Shown here: one piece after another, positions 44,950 to 52,849 of the stretch | Layout of the letters: every line of letters begins with the position of its first letter | Position numbering within the stretch: position 1 is the stretch's first letter | Assembly: GCF_000788395.1 (NCBI RefSeq) | Contig: NZ_CP009888.1 | Location: forward strand, 1,818,001-1,882,000 | Source: Pseudoalteromonas piratica | Lineage (GTDB): Bacteria > Pseudomonadota > Gammaproteobacteria > Enterobacterales > Alteromonadaceae | Reading direction: 5' to 3' | Length of the DNA stretch: 64,000 nt | Position numbers and translations under genes: made by a program | The notes under the pieces: generated by a model | Told to the model about the DNA's origin: nothing | Databases searched by the model: none | Seen by the model: the letters and a program-made list of their open reading frames with translations, nothing else

Positions 44950-45474
44950 TTAGTATTTAAAGCCTGTAGGTACCTTTGGTAGAGGCATCCACGCCAACGG
45001 TTTAGATGCAAGGTCAAATTGACAACCGTTCCAAAAATACCAACCTGCATCTATAGGTGGATGATCCTCTATGCAATGACCACCCCCCATATAATGACCA
45101 ACTAAAAAACCGCCTGGTATGCCAGCTCTTTTTTCTACATACAAAATAACTTCATCACCATTTTTAGGAGCTGTTTCCATAGGTTGCCAAGGTGTACTAT
45201 TCAACTGCTCAAAATTCTCATTGTTATCTTCTAAGTCATCTTGTTTGAAAAAACACACTTCTTGCAATCTATCAGGGTCACATGAAGTAGTAGACTTTGT
45301 TTTTAGTCTGTTAAAAGCTGTGCAAACAGTATCTCTATCAGAACCTGATATAGCGATTTCCCCTAAACGGCTGTGAAATAGAACTGTTGAATAAGCCAGT
45401 ATGCCTACTGAGTTTTTTGGTACCGAGCTTCGCACTCTTTCAAAAGACACAGCTTTATTAGTTTCTTCTGACAT
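44950..45474 (-). CDS. DUF551-containing phage protein
   Basis: A 174-residue protein. Its C-terminal half has the DUF551 pattern: WQPMETAPKNGDEVILYVEK, then GWYFWNGCQF and LAWMPLP at the end. DUF551 proteins are common in phage early regions and their role is unknown. The N-terminal half (VRSSVPKNSVGILAYSTVLF) is not recognised. Confidence 0.75.
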   Translation of the reverse strand: MSEETNKAVSFERVRSSVPKNSVGILAYSTVLFHSRLGEIAISGSDRDTVCTAFNRLKTKSTTSCDPDRLQEVCFFKQDDLEDNNENFEQLNSTPWQPMETAPKNGDEVILYVEKRAGIPGGFLVGHYMGGGHCIEDHPPIDAGWYFWNGCQFDLASKPLAWMPLPKVPTGFKY

Positions 45475-45485
45475 ATCAAAATTTC

Positions 45486-45629
45486 CTATTTACCTTTCTT
45501 TGGAACCCAAACTACATATTTACTGCAATCAGGGCACTTAGTTTGCCTGTGAGTTTTACTCATTTTCTTAGCCCAATCATGCCAATTTAAATAACCATCG
45601 GGGCAAGGTGTATGATTATTACAAGCCAT
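45486..45629 (-). CDS. 47-residue zinc-ribbon-like protein
   Basis: MACNNHTPCPDGYLNWHDWA and CPDCSKYVVWVPKK give a CxxxxxC ... CxxC arrangement that could bind zinc. GGGAAATTTT stands before ATG, as in neighbouring genes. It ends 11 bases before the DUF551 start. Function unknown. Confidence 0.55.
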   Translation of the reverse strand: MACNNHTPCPDGYLNWHDWAKKMSKTHRQTKCPDCSKYVVWVPKKGK

Positions 45630-45641
45630 AAAATTTCCCAT

Positions 45642-46367
45642 CTAAGCTGCAGCTGAATATCGCTGCAATCGTTTACGTGCTGTTTCGTAAATATCAGGCG
45701 TTTTCTCCATGCCTATACATTCACGCCCTAATTCGATAGCGGCCACTAAAGTAGATGCCACCCCTGTAGTGTTATCCAGTATCAAATCTTTCTCATTTGT
45801 GTAAGTTAGTATCTGATGCTTGAGTAAATCGACTGGCTTTTGGTTTGGGTGCAACCGCTCATTATTTGGTACAGGGGCATAATTCAAAACACTGCGTGGG
45901 TAACGTTCTGTGCTACCACCACCAGAACTAACTTTGCTGGCTCCATAACATTCGCCGTTGTGTCTAGTGTAAAAACTATTTACTGGCTTATGGCCCGTTG
46001 TTTTCTGAGGGTTATAAGTAGGCTGCTTTTTGTAGAAAACACAAATATTTTCATGTGCCTGCAATGGCATTCTATTCGCGTTCAAATGACCTGTTGCGCG
46101 TGTTTTTTCCCAAATCCAGTCGTAACGGTAGCGTTTCAAATTACTGCAGCTCAGTACTTTGTCGAACGGTGGCTTTGCAAACAAAACTATTGCGCCGTCA
46201 TCTTTAATAATGCGCTCGTACTCTTTCCATAAAGCAACCATATCAATGACTTTATCCCAGCTTTGCTTGGTTGTGCCAAAAGGTAGATCTGCGAAAATCA
46301 TATCAACACTTTTGTCATTTAATTTGGGCATTAGCTGCAGGCAATCGCCTTTTTGCAATTCAAACAT
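45642..46367 (-). CDS. DNA methyltransferase (N6-adenine/N4-cytosine type)
   Basis: A 241-residue SAM-dependent methylase. The catalytic box is DLPFG (phage variant of DPPY) in FADLPFGTTKQSWD near residue 28. The SAM-binding region is at the C-terminus (LILDNTTGVASTLVAAIELG, then ECIGME), so the motif order is beta-class. No restriction partner is near. Likely an orphan phage methylase for anti-restriction, complementing the MT-A70 enzyme in the left arm. Confidence 0.9.
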   Translation of the reverse strand: MFELQKGDCLQLMPKLNDKSVDMIFADLPFGTTKQSWDKVIDMVALWKEYERIIKDDGAIVLFAKPPFDKVLSCSNLKRYRYDWIWEKTRATGHLNANRMPLQAHENICVFYKKQPTYNPQKTTGHKPVNSFYTRHNGECYGASKVSSGGGSTERYPRSVLNYAPVPNNERLHPNQKPVDLLKHQILTYTNEKDLILDNTTGVASTLVAAIELGRECIGMEKTPDIYETARKRLQRYSAAA

Positions 46368-46386
46368 CGAGTTAAAAATTTCCCAT

Positions 46387-46665
46387 TTAAACGTTAATGC
46401 AAGTTATGCTGTAATCAGCGCTATCTTCTGTAAATTCACCGCGCCCATGAAATGAATAAATACCGACTTCTTCTGGTATGTCATCAATATTGCTTTTAAC
46501 CCAATCATCGATGCCAACTTGGTGCATATCATGTAAAACAAATTCAAGGTCATCGCTTGGAGCAAAACCAAACGTTTGATTAATTTTTTCATCAAGCTTC
46601 ATAAGGGCAAAACCCTCGATACCGACTGCTATTTCTAGCTCTAAATCTACAATTGCCTTTGCCAT
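46387..46665 (-). CDS. Acidic small protein of the accessory operon
   Basis: A 92-residue acidic protein (DLELEIAVGIEGFALMKLDE, DDWVKSNIDDIPEEVGIYSF). It follows the recurrent leader GGAAATTTT-ATG. Its acidity and place in an early operon would suit a DNA mimic or inhibitor, but this is conjecture. Confidence 0.55.
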   Translation of the reverse strand: MAKAIVDLELEIAVGIEGFALMKLDEKINQTFGFAPSDDLEFVLHDMHQVGIDDWVKSNIDDIPEEVGIYSFHGRGEFTEDSADYSITCINV

Positions 46666-46673
46666 AAAATTTC

Positions 46674-47030
46674 CTATACGTTTTCTTTAAGTGGGTAAGG
46701 TTCAGAACGGGCAAATTTCTTGTATGCTTCATTACCAATTAAACCTGATTCAATATGCTCCAAATTTCCTTGGTTATTGGTCTTGAACTCACCATGCGGC
46801 AAATATCTTCTTTCAAATCTATTGTGCCAAATACCATATTCACCCCAATGGTCTGATTTCATTTTTGAACCATCGCTAAATTTGGTAGGGCCACAAGCTC
46901 GACAAAGTAACTTTCCCTCTAAACTTGGGTTGTATGACCAATCAAAAAGGTGCTTTATTCCTTTAAACCCCTGATTGGCGCAAGCTGTATTTTCAGCACA
47001 ACCGCAGTTTTCGCATTGAAAAATAGACAT
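46674..47030 (-). CDS. Cys-rich zinc-binding phage protein
   Basis: 118 residues. CENCGCAENTAC and LLCRACGP form a probable two-part zinc site, with a conserved-looking EYGIWHNRFERRYLPHGEF. The start at 47030 follows GGGAATTTTT; the upstream ATG at 47078 is unsupported. Similar Cys-rich proteins are common in phage early regions; function unknown. Confidence 0.6.
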   Translation of the reverse strand: MSIFQCENCGCAENTACANQGFKGIKHLFDWSYNPSLEGKLLCRACGPTKFSDGSKMKSDHWGEYGIWHNRFERRYLPHGEFKTNNQGNLEHIESGLIGNEAYKKFARSEPYPLKENV

Positions 47031-47097
47031 AAAAATTCCCAATCTAAAAATTTGTTTAATAATGCGCTCGATTAACAAGCGCAGCGGTTAACTAAAC

Positions 47098-47322
47098 TTA
47101 AAAAGTTGTTGGTTGTGCTATGCCACGAATTAGAGACATAAAACCTTTCTGCAAATCTGTTTTAGCAGTTGCAATCCAACGCTGATCTAACCCGTCTTGG
47201 CCTTGAAGTTTTTCAACTAAAGAGCCTACATTTTCAGCAAGCGCTTTAGCTTCATTCATTGCATCAATCTCGGCTTGTGACAGGTCGCGATAGCCTTTAA
47301 TTTTTTTGTGTTGGTTTTCCAT
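47098..47322 (-). CDS. acb2: Acb2-family anti-CBASS protein (cyclic nucleotide sponge)
   Basis: A 74-residue helical protein matching the Acb2/Tad1-type small family: KIKGYRDLSQAEIDAMNEAK, then DQRWIATAKTDLQKGFMSLI, ending RGIAQPTTF. Acb2 proteins of Pseudomonas phages form hexamers that bind cyclic di- and trinucleotides and so block CBASS effector activation. It is mid-operon among small early genes. The assignment is by remembered family pattern, not a search. Confidence 0.75.
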   Translation of the reverse strand: MENQHKKIKGYRDLSQAEIDAMNEAKALAENVGSLVEKLQGQDGLDQRWIATAKTDLQKGFMSLIRGIAQPTTF

Positions 47323-47332
47323 GATTCACCTT

Positions 47333-47506
47333 TTATTTAGTGTTAGGTTCAATAATCATTATTTGCTGGCTTGCTTTTTCTTGAGCAAAAACCTGCACGG
47401 TGCTTCCATCTGTAAAATGAAATTGAATCGAACCGATTACTTCATGATGCTGGATTGATTCAATAACTTTTCCTTTCATGCTCTCTAATGCTTGCTTCTC
47501 TGACAT
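47333..47506 (-). CDS. Small unknown protein of the accessory operon
   Basis: 57 residues: MSEKQALESMKGKVIESI, then a beta hairpin HEVIGSIQFHFTDGSTVQVF. GGAAT precedes the ATG. It ends 10 bases upstream of the acb2 start. No family is recognised. Confidence 0.5.
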   Translation of the reverse strand: MSEKQALESMKGKVIESIQHHEVIGSIQFHFTDGSTVQVFAQEKASQQIMIIEPNTK

Positions 47507-47525
47507 GTTCAAATATTCCTACCTG

Positions 47526-47786
47526 TTAACCCTGCTGTAAAACTGATGCAAAGTAAGAACCCTTGCATGGTTTTTCTATTGGATAATGCCAACTCTTGAA
47601 ACCTGAGTTTTTCGGCGCTGGCGTTGCTTTAAAATGAGACTGATAATATTCAGCATCTGAAAAATCACCGTCATCAATCACGTTTTGTTCAACCGCAGCT
47701 TTTAAAATTTCACTTGCAGAATAATCGCCTTTTGCGACTAAAAAAGTAGCGCTATCGGATGATAGATACTCAATATTCATAGCCAT
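47526..47786 (-). CDS. Small unknown protein of the accessory operon
   Basis: An 86-residue protein (MAMNIEYLSSDSATFLVAKG ... GFKSWHYPIEKPCKGSYF). It begins after the recurrent leader GGAAATTTT-ATG. The pattern of short strands and a Lys/Gly C-terminus is not assignable. Confidence 0.5.
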   Translation of the reverse strand: MAMNIEYLSSDSATFLVAKGDYSASEILKAAVEQNVIDDGDFSDAEYYQSHFKATPAPKNSGFKSWHYPIEKPCKGSYFASVLQQG

Positions 47787-47798
47787 AAAATTTCCTAT

Positions 47799-47978
47799 TT
47801 AAGAATTATTTGATTCTTGATGCATTTTGATTGTTTTATCTAAACCAAAAGCTTCAATTTGCATTTGTACCGCAGAAAGATAACCAGCCATTACAAGTTC
47901 TTGCTTTTGTGACAGCGGTACACCTTCTTTTTCTAAAGCGTTTGCTATTTGCTTTGGTAGCACTGTGTAATCACTCAT
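47799..47978 (-). CDS. First gene of the leftward accessory operon
   Basis: 59 residues: MSDYTVLPKQIANALEKEG, then KQELVMAGYLSAVQMQIEAF. The start at 47978 is preferred over 47990, because the latter ATG is part of the repeated leader. It faces the operator region and the DUF6471 gene. Function unknown. Confidence 0.5.
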   Translation of the reverse strand: MSDYTVLPKQIANALEKEGVPLSQKQELVMAGYLSAVQMQIEAFGLDKTIKMHQESNNS

Positions 47979-48040
47979 AAAATTTCCCATCTATAAACAT
48001 TCAAATACGAATCAAACAAACTCATAAATGAATATATTAA

Positions 48041-48123
48041 TAATCAAATATGATTATAAGAATAACTAAAATAGATTAATTTGCAACCATTAAATGATTA
48101 TATGTATAATCAAATTAGATTAT
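48041..48123. promoter_or_regulatory. Three operator-like inverted repeats in the divergent control region
   Basis: TAATCAAATATGATTA at 48041, the palindrome TGATTATATGTATAATCA at 48095 and TAATCAAATTAGATTA at 48108 share the half-site TAATCA/TGATTA. They lie between the leftward accessory operon and the rightward DUF6471 gene. A local repressor, probably DUF6471 itself, is the likely binder. Confidence 0.6.
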
Positions 48124-48144
48124 TTTTGTAATTAAGATTGATTA

Positions 48145-48384
48145 ATGGCTAAACAAGCAAAATCGGACGTTGAAAAGCAGCTAGACGAACAAGCCGCAAT
48201 CGAAATAAAGCGGCAAGTTAAGGCTGAAATGGCATTGAATGGTGTTAGTGCTAAAGAAGTTGCTGAGCGTTTAACCGCAATGGGTAGACCCATCACTGAG
48301 CAAGGTTTGCGAAATAAGATAAGCCAGTGCACACACCAAACAACTTGGTATTGGGATTTGCTGAAAGCAATTAAAGGAATGTAA
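48145..48384 (+). CDS. DUF6471 small regulator
   Basis: A 79-residue protein: QVKAEMALNGVSAKEVAERL, then ITEQGLRNKISQCTHQTTWY, ending DLLKAIKG. This is the DUF6471 pattern, a lambda-repressor-like helical fold found in phages. It is divergent from the accessory operon with three inverted repeats between, so autoregulation and operon control are likely. Confidence 0.75.
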   Translation: MAKQAKSDVEKQLDEQAAIEIKRQVKAEMALNGVSAKEVAERLTAMGRPITEQGLRNKISQCTHQTTWYWDLLKAIKGM

Positions 48385-48386
48385 TT

Positions 48387-49022
48387 TTGAAAAGAGTAAA
48401 TGGTTTTTTCAGCAATAAGAGTAATAGGTTTTTCTTATTCGTGATTAGTCTTGTCTTTATTTCAGGTTTATTAACAGGATTTTCAATTAATTTCGATATA
48501 TTCAATTTTCAATTTGAACAGGGTGAAAAGTTTAAAATTGTACTTTCATTATTTGTTTTTGGCTTGTCGTTAATTACCTTATGGCTCAATAAAAAGGTAA
48601 CAGATTCAAGAACCAAGAAAGAAAAGTTAACTGATAAAGCTGAGCTTCTACTTTACCATAACAACATTATTAGAAACGAGTTTAGGCTGATTGGTAAAAA
48701 AGAAACCCCAGATGACTATAGGGAAAATATCAATGAAGTCTTTGGATCTCTTAATTATTTAAGAGTGATTACCAAATTGTATTTCAATGACATCGAGTTA
48801 TTAGAGCAAATAAATACTCTTTCAGAATTAGTGATGAATTATAATGGTTTGAGAATAGACAATTATCATAAAAAACAATTAAAGAGCGATAATAACGGAC
48901 CAGAAAATATTGATCATGATTATAGCGTTATAGAGTTACGCGGAGACATAAGCATTGCTCAAAAAGTGTTAGACCATAAAATAAATAAAATAGCGAGTAA
49001 ATACGGATTATTTAATCTTTAA
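48387..49022 (+). CDS. Two-TM membrane protein with helical cytoplasmic domain
   Basis: A 211-residue protein. The start is TTG with AAAGGA 8 bases before it. Membrane helices lie at about 16-34 and 47-66 and are followed by a charged helical domain (SRTKKEKLTDKAELLLYHNN). It overlaps the end of the convergent recombinase gene by 11 bases. The layout resembles some superinfection-exclusion or abortive-infection proteins, without a recognisable motif. Confidence 0.55.
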   Translation: MKRVNGFFSNKSNRFFLFVISLVFISGLLTGFSINFDIFNFQFEQGEKFKIVLSLFVFGLSLITLWLNKKVTDSRTKKEKLTDKAELLLYHNNIIRNEFRLIGKKETPDDYRENINEVFGSLNYLRVITKLYFNDIELLEQINTLSELVMNYNGLRIDNYHKKQLKSDNNGPENIDHDYSVIELRGDISIAQKVLDHKINKIASKYGLFNL

Positions 49023-49803
49023 GCTTAGGTCTTCCCCTCTTTTTTGGCTTAAGTAACATAGCCTGATGCGCAGCTTTCACTCTTTTATAATCTATCACTT
49101 CTGTATAGTCGTTTTGTGCTTCTTCGCACCTATGATGCAATAAGTTTTGCAGTATAAATCTTGCGTGTGGATTGTTCTTTTTGTTTAGTAATTTCTCAGC
49201 GAATCGCGCCATAGAATGACGGCCAGCATGACTACTTGAGCGCGGGAAACCATATTCTTTATAAAGCTTGCTAAGTAAGTTTTGCACCGCAGTAGCAACC
49301 AAGTATTCTTTGCCTTTGCTAACCTTTCGAGTCAGTGAGAAGTTTTGCCAAACACCGCGCCAGTTACTTAAAAACACATGGCTTTCGGGGTCTAATCCAC
49401 GGTATTTAGTTGAACCGCTTTTATCGAGTTTAATACGATGTTTCACCCGGGCATTGAGCCACTTATCTAACATTTCACGCTGTTCTTGGATAACAACGGG
49501 TGCTTTCATCGGATATTTGCCCTTAGTACCATCCTTTCTAACATGGGTGATATGGCAAATAGAGCCGTCAGGATAAAGGCACTCTTTAACTTTCCACTGG
49601 CTAACCTCGATTGCACGAAAGCAGCTAAAGAAAGTCATTGCCAGCATACATTGATTGCGTAGCCCAAGCAGCGGATCAACGCGCACATTATCAACTCTTT
49701 CTATCAAGTTGATCATTTCTTCTGGCGTGAGAATGTCAGGCTGTTTTACGTTGCGTAAATCCGGTGTTTTCCATACCCATTTAAATTCTATTTCGTTATC
49801 CAT
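49012..49803 (-). CDS. Third tyrosine recombinase, catalytic domain only
   Basis: 263 residues beginning at the catalytic region (TPEEMINLIERVDN). Arg63 (SCFRAIEV), His192 and Arg195-His196 (SHAGRHSMARF), His223-His224 and Tyr233 (NDYTEV) are present. An N-terminal core-binding (SAM-like) domain is lacking, and a basic tail (KPKKRGRPKLKD) closes the protein. Such short recombinases can be partner-dependent. No paired target repeats were recognised nearby. Confidence 0.82.
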   Translation of the reverse strand: MDNEIEFKWVWKTPDLRNVKQPDILTPEEMINLIERVDNVRVDPLLGLRNQCMLAMTFFSCFRAIEVSQWKVKECLYPDGSICHITHVRKDGTKGKYPMKAPVVIQEQREMLDKWLNARVKHRIKLDKSGSTKYRGLDPESHVFLSNWRGVWQNFSLTRKVSKGKEYLVATAVQNLLSKLYKEYGFPRSSSHAGRHSMARFAEKLLNKKNNPHARFILQNLLHHRCEEAQNDYTEVIDYKRVKAAHQAMLLKPKKRGRPKLKD

Positions 49804-49911
49804 AGCTAGTCTTGTTAATGTCGGTTTCCTATATGGTAGTGCAAAAATAAAGCGGCTGTCTATGAGCCGCTATTTATCTAGGGTGATGGGAAACGCTATT
49901 TAAAAGCTTCT

Positions 49912-50823
49912 TTAATTATTATTGTCTCGCACGTGTATTTCTCCATTCAACACCTTAAACTTTCTCCTATGATGAATGTATTTTGCTGGACCTTGTTTAA
50001 ATCCGTGTGCGCTCATATAGTCTCCATCCCTGTATTCAACTTCACTCAGTAGCTCATTCATCTCTGGATCATATCCTTCTAGAAAGTCAAATATTGTAGT
50101 CACAGATTCTGGTAATAGCGCTGTAACTATAGGATCTGGAAGAATTTTGTTTATGTCTTCACATTGCACATCACTCACTGGGTGTGCTTGAATCGCAGCT
50201 TGTTCAAGAGTCAAATCCGCATCTTGCCAATTTTCAACACCATAAAAGAATTGAGCAGGCAAAGATTGGAACACTCCAGGGGAAGTTTCGAGTTGCAAAG
50301 CTTCATACAACTGTATTCTTAATCGTTCTTTATAAAATTTATAGTCTTTAATACCGATATCTGTTTTTATGTGTTTCTCGATTTCAAGGGTGTGTAATAG
50401 AATTTTTGCAGCCTTAATCCACTTAACTCTAGAATTATTTTTATCTTTTAACGTGTCGAATACGTCTTCAAAGCCAGATTTTACTAGCTCTAACTGAAAC
50501 TCATCTCTTTTTATTTCTTCGGCACGGATAGATAGATCTAACTGTTGTTGGGATTTCAAAATTTGAGTACTTGTTTGGCGACTTCGGTAAAGCAAACCAA
50601 GCATTGCAGTAATACCGCCTAATATTTTGGTGAGCTCTATAGGAAAGTTGTACGTTTTTACTATGTCTTCCCAAGAATCGGGGTCATTAAAATCAACTAT
50701 ATAGCCAACGAAAAAATATTGCATAAGTGCAACAATTAGAGGTGCAAAAATCAAAACCCAAAAGGAGCCATAAAATAGGTTTTTGAAAATTAGGTCGTCA
50801 CTATTAGTTTTATTTGAACTCAT
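49912..50823 (-). CDS. Two-TM membrane protein of unknown function
   Basis: 303 residues with membrane helices at about 17-39 and 63-80 (FWVLIFAPLIVALMQYFFVG, LTKILGGITAMLGLLY) and a long soluble C-terminal domain with acidic motifs (CEDINKILPDP, GYDPEMNELLSEVEY). Alone, with its own AT-rich upstream region. Function unknown; the topology suggests a membrane-anchored sensor or exclusion protein. Confidence 0.55.
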   Translation of the reverse strand: MSSNKTNSDDLIFKNLFYGSFWVLIFAPLIVALMQYFFVGYIVDFNDPDSWEDIVKTYNFPIELTKILGGITAMLGLLYRSRQTSTQILKSQQQLDLSIRAEEIKRDEFQLELVKSGFEDVFDTLKDKNNSRVKWIKAAKILLHTLEIEKHIKTDIGIKDYKFYKERLRIQLYEALQLETSPGVFQSLPAQFFYGVENWQDADLTLEQAAIQAHPVSDVQCEDINKILPDPIVTALLPESVTTIFDFLEGYDPEMNELLSEVEYRDGDYMSAHGFKQGPAKYIHHRRKFKVLNGEIHVRDNNN

Positions 50824-50929
50824 AAAATCCCTATTAATAGATTGTGACTAAAATTATTATTTTACATAAACAATTGGAAATACTGAATTATCTTATGGTT
50901 TCCTTTCAATGGATTAAGATTCTCAAGTT

Positions 50930-51331
50930 TTAGATTTCAGTACAAGTTCCACTATAAACCACATCAAACTCATGATGAAAAATGAAACTCTTTGTTGCTG
51001 ATTTTAAATGCTCATTTATTACTAAATAACTGATTTTTTTATTAGGTCCATAGAGGGAAATTGACTTAAATGCGTTTTTTTCGCTACCAATGTCAAGAAC
51101 GGTGATTTCTCTAGCTCGAGAATTATTAAATGTTTTACTAATAATGCTCCCTGTTTCTCGTTCAACAACAAAACTTCTTCCAAGCATTGGTGAAAAGAAG
51201 CCTTTTAGGTCTACTAATTTGGCTGAGCTATTATCCAGCTCTTTGCCATCAAGAATTTTGCAATTATATGCTGATGCGAATGTACTGCTCGAATAAGAAA
51301 GCAATAAACCTATAAAAGCTAAACGAATCAA
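50930..51331 (-). CDS. Secreted small protein
   Basis: 133 residues with a signal peptide (MIRLAFIGLLLSYSSSTFAS) and a strand-rich mature part with two Cys. The start is TTG at 51331, with GGAG upstream. A likely conversion protein of the lysogen; no family is recognised. Confidence 0.55.
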   Translation of the reverse strand: MIRLAFIGLLLSYSSSTFASAYNCKILDGKELDNSSAKLVDLKGFFSPMLGRSFVVERETGSIISKTFNNSRAREITVLDIGSEKNAFKSISLYGPNKKISYLVINEHLKSATKSFIFHHEFDVVYSGTCTEI

Positions 51332-51454
51332 GTTAATACTCCAGTTAAATTAACAAACTAAATTGATACTAATAAAATAAAGCATTAATAATCAATGCTA
51401 TTAATAGGATTTCCTACAAGCAAGTGTGGTTCTGATGCATAAACTTTAATCGTC

Positions 51455-51889
51455 TTAACTTCTATATAAATGCTTCCACAGCATTAAAGTTTGGTAAACA
51501 TCTTTTTCATTTGATCCTAAGTGAGTGTCAGGAAAAGTTACATCAGCACCAATTATTTCTTTGAAACATTTATCTAAACTACCTGCGAAACAATAATCCC
51601 AGCATTTATTCAGAATATCGGTGTGGGTACCTTTTGGGGAAAAAGGTATTTCACGTAACTCTATTGAAACTTTATTTACTTCTTTAATATCGTACTTCTT
51701 TCCATTAAAGGAAACTATTTCGGTTGCATTTTCAAGTAGCTCTATGGCTTCTAACCTGTTACTACCATAATAATGACGATAAACGGTTTCGTTTGTATCC
51801 ATGATTCCTATAAGGTTTGTACCTACATCAAAAACTATTGATTTGTTCATCAGATTTTCATTGATTATGTTATTGAATGCATTTTGCAT
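51455..51889 (-). CDS. Small protein with weak RNase H-like/DnaQ-like pattern
   Basis: 144 residues. VFDVGTNLIGIMD, then EIVSFNGKKYDIKEV and THTDILNKCWDY loosely follow a ribonuclease H-like exonuclease order, but the usual D-x-E is not conserved. The start may be 51889 or 51850. Function is therefore uncertain. Confidence 0.45.
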   Translation of the reverse strand: MQNAFNNIINENLMNKSIVFDVGTNLIGIMDTNETVYRHYYGSNRLEAIELLENATEIVSFNGKKYDIKEVNKVSIELREIPFSPKGTHTDILNKCWDYCFAGSLDKCFKEIIGADVTFPDTHLGSNEKDVYQTLMLWKHLYRS

Positions 51890-52037
51890 TTAGTCTTCTT
51901 TTTTCTCAACATATAGTAATTCCTTCAGTGTTTTAAAAAGAATTCCGTATTGGAAAAAATTAATTTAACTCTGGTAGTAAATCAAAAAAAAGCAATGCGC
52001 TACCGTATTCACATCTTTAAACCTTGAAGGACTTTTT

Positions 52038-52133
52038 ATGAAAATAGAAAAAACCTTTTTTATAGAGTGGATTGAGCGCTTAGTCATGCTAATTGCTGCC
52101 ATTCTTACAATTCTTAATTTTATGTTTGCTTGA
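52038..52133 (+). CDS. 31-residue membrane micropeptide
   Basis: GAAGGA precedes ATG; the product is MKIEKTFFIEWIERL followed by a hydrophobic stretch VMLIAAILTILNFMFA. It is followed at once by a strong terminator, giving a monocistronic unit. Small single-pass peptides of this type can be type I toxins; no antisense gene is evident. Confidence 0.5.
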   Translation: MKIEKTFFIEWIERLVMLIAAILTILNFMFA

Positions 52134-52143
52134 TACGTGGACT

Positions 52144-52176
52144 AAAACCCCTTTTTAAAGGAAAGGGGTTTTTTTG
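52144..52176 (+). terminator. Rho-independent terminator after the 31-residue peptide
   Basis: AAACCCCTTT pairs with AAAGGGGTTT over a short loop and is followed by seven T. One of the strongest terminators in the right arm. Confidence 0.85.
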
Positions 52177-52234
52177 TTGGGTATTAAAAATGACTGTTTA
52201 ATAGTTGTAGGGTCTATTAATAGAGCGCAATTAA

Positions 52235-52408
52235 ATGAAAGAAAAATCAAATTTAGAATACATGATTTCAATAATTGAACATTTCAATATGATGAATATG
52301 TATTACGAACAACATGCGGAACTGAATCAGGGCGTCGAGACTTTAAAAGAAGTAATTGAAAAAGACTTACATGAGCTATACAAGCGAGCACTAGAAGAGT
52401 GCGAGTAA
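52235..52408 (+). CDS. 57-residue helical protein
   Basis: MKEKSNLEYMISIIEHFNMM, a Tyr/Met-rich middle and a C-terminal amphipathic helix (LKEVIEKDLHELYKRALEE). Acidic and predicted fully helical. A weak ribosome binding site. Function unknown; composition resembles the 53710 ORF. Confidence 0.4.
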   Translation: MKEKSNLEYMISIIEHFNMMNMYYEQHAELNQGVETLKEVIEKDLHELYKRALEECE

Positions 52409-52409
52409 T

Positions 52410-52781
52410 TTACTTATCTATAGTCCAAACATCTACGTTTAGGTTGTGAGCTTCAATTGCCTTATTTAATCTAGTCAAATAACGCTCCTTAGTTTTGGGA
52501 TTTACAATTAAAACAATACCAGCTTTTTTTCCAGTCATTGCAGAGTAATACAATGACTGGCCGAGCGCTTCATGCCATTTCTTGCCCCAATCATATTCAA
52601 TAGCGTGTGTATCGTTGAGGCAATCAATGCGAGTTTTATCTGGTAATCGATGTTCGATTTCACCTCGACAATAATGCTCAACATAGTCAGACTCTTTAGC
52701 GTTAGTTGGAATCGCAGATGCGCCACCTCTTGCAAGGAGTTCGCACGAGAAAACAGTTAATAAGGCTATTAATTTTTTCAT
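52410..52781 (-). CDS. Exported PD-(D/E)xK nuclease-like protein
   Basis: 123 residues. A signal peptide (MKKLIALLTVFSCELLARGG) precedes a body with RIDCLNDTHAIEYDWGKKWH and EALGQSLYYSAMTGKK, a pattern of D ... ExD and GQ-rich helix seen in small restriction-fold nucleases. Export would make it a periplasmic DNA-degrading or exclusion factor. The nuclease call is by pattern only. Confidence 0.55.
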   Translation of the reverse strand: MKKLIALLTVFSCELLARGGASAIPTNAKESDYVEHYCRGEIEHRLPDKTRIDCLNDTHAIEYDWGKKWHEALGQSLYYSAMTGKKAGIVLIVNPKTKERYLTRLNKAIEAHNLNVDVWTIDK

Positions 52782-52849
52782 TTTTAAAATCTTGTTTTGC
52801 TTTCAGTAAATTGAAATAATGAATTCAATCTAACACAAAGAAGCTGTAG

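Noticed and set aside
44450..48140. CRISPR array suggested by the regularly recurring short leader
   Set aside because: The repeats are about 13-15 bases, spaced by whole genes of different length, and coincide with start codons.
52038..52176. Type I toxin-antitoxin pair
   Set aside because: The 31-residue peptide looks toxin-like, but no antisense promoter or RNA gene could be identified, so only the peptide is reported.
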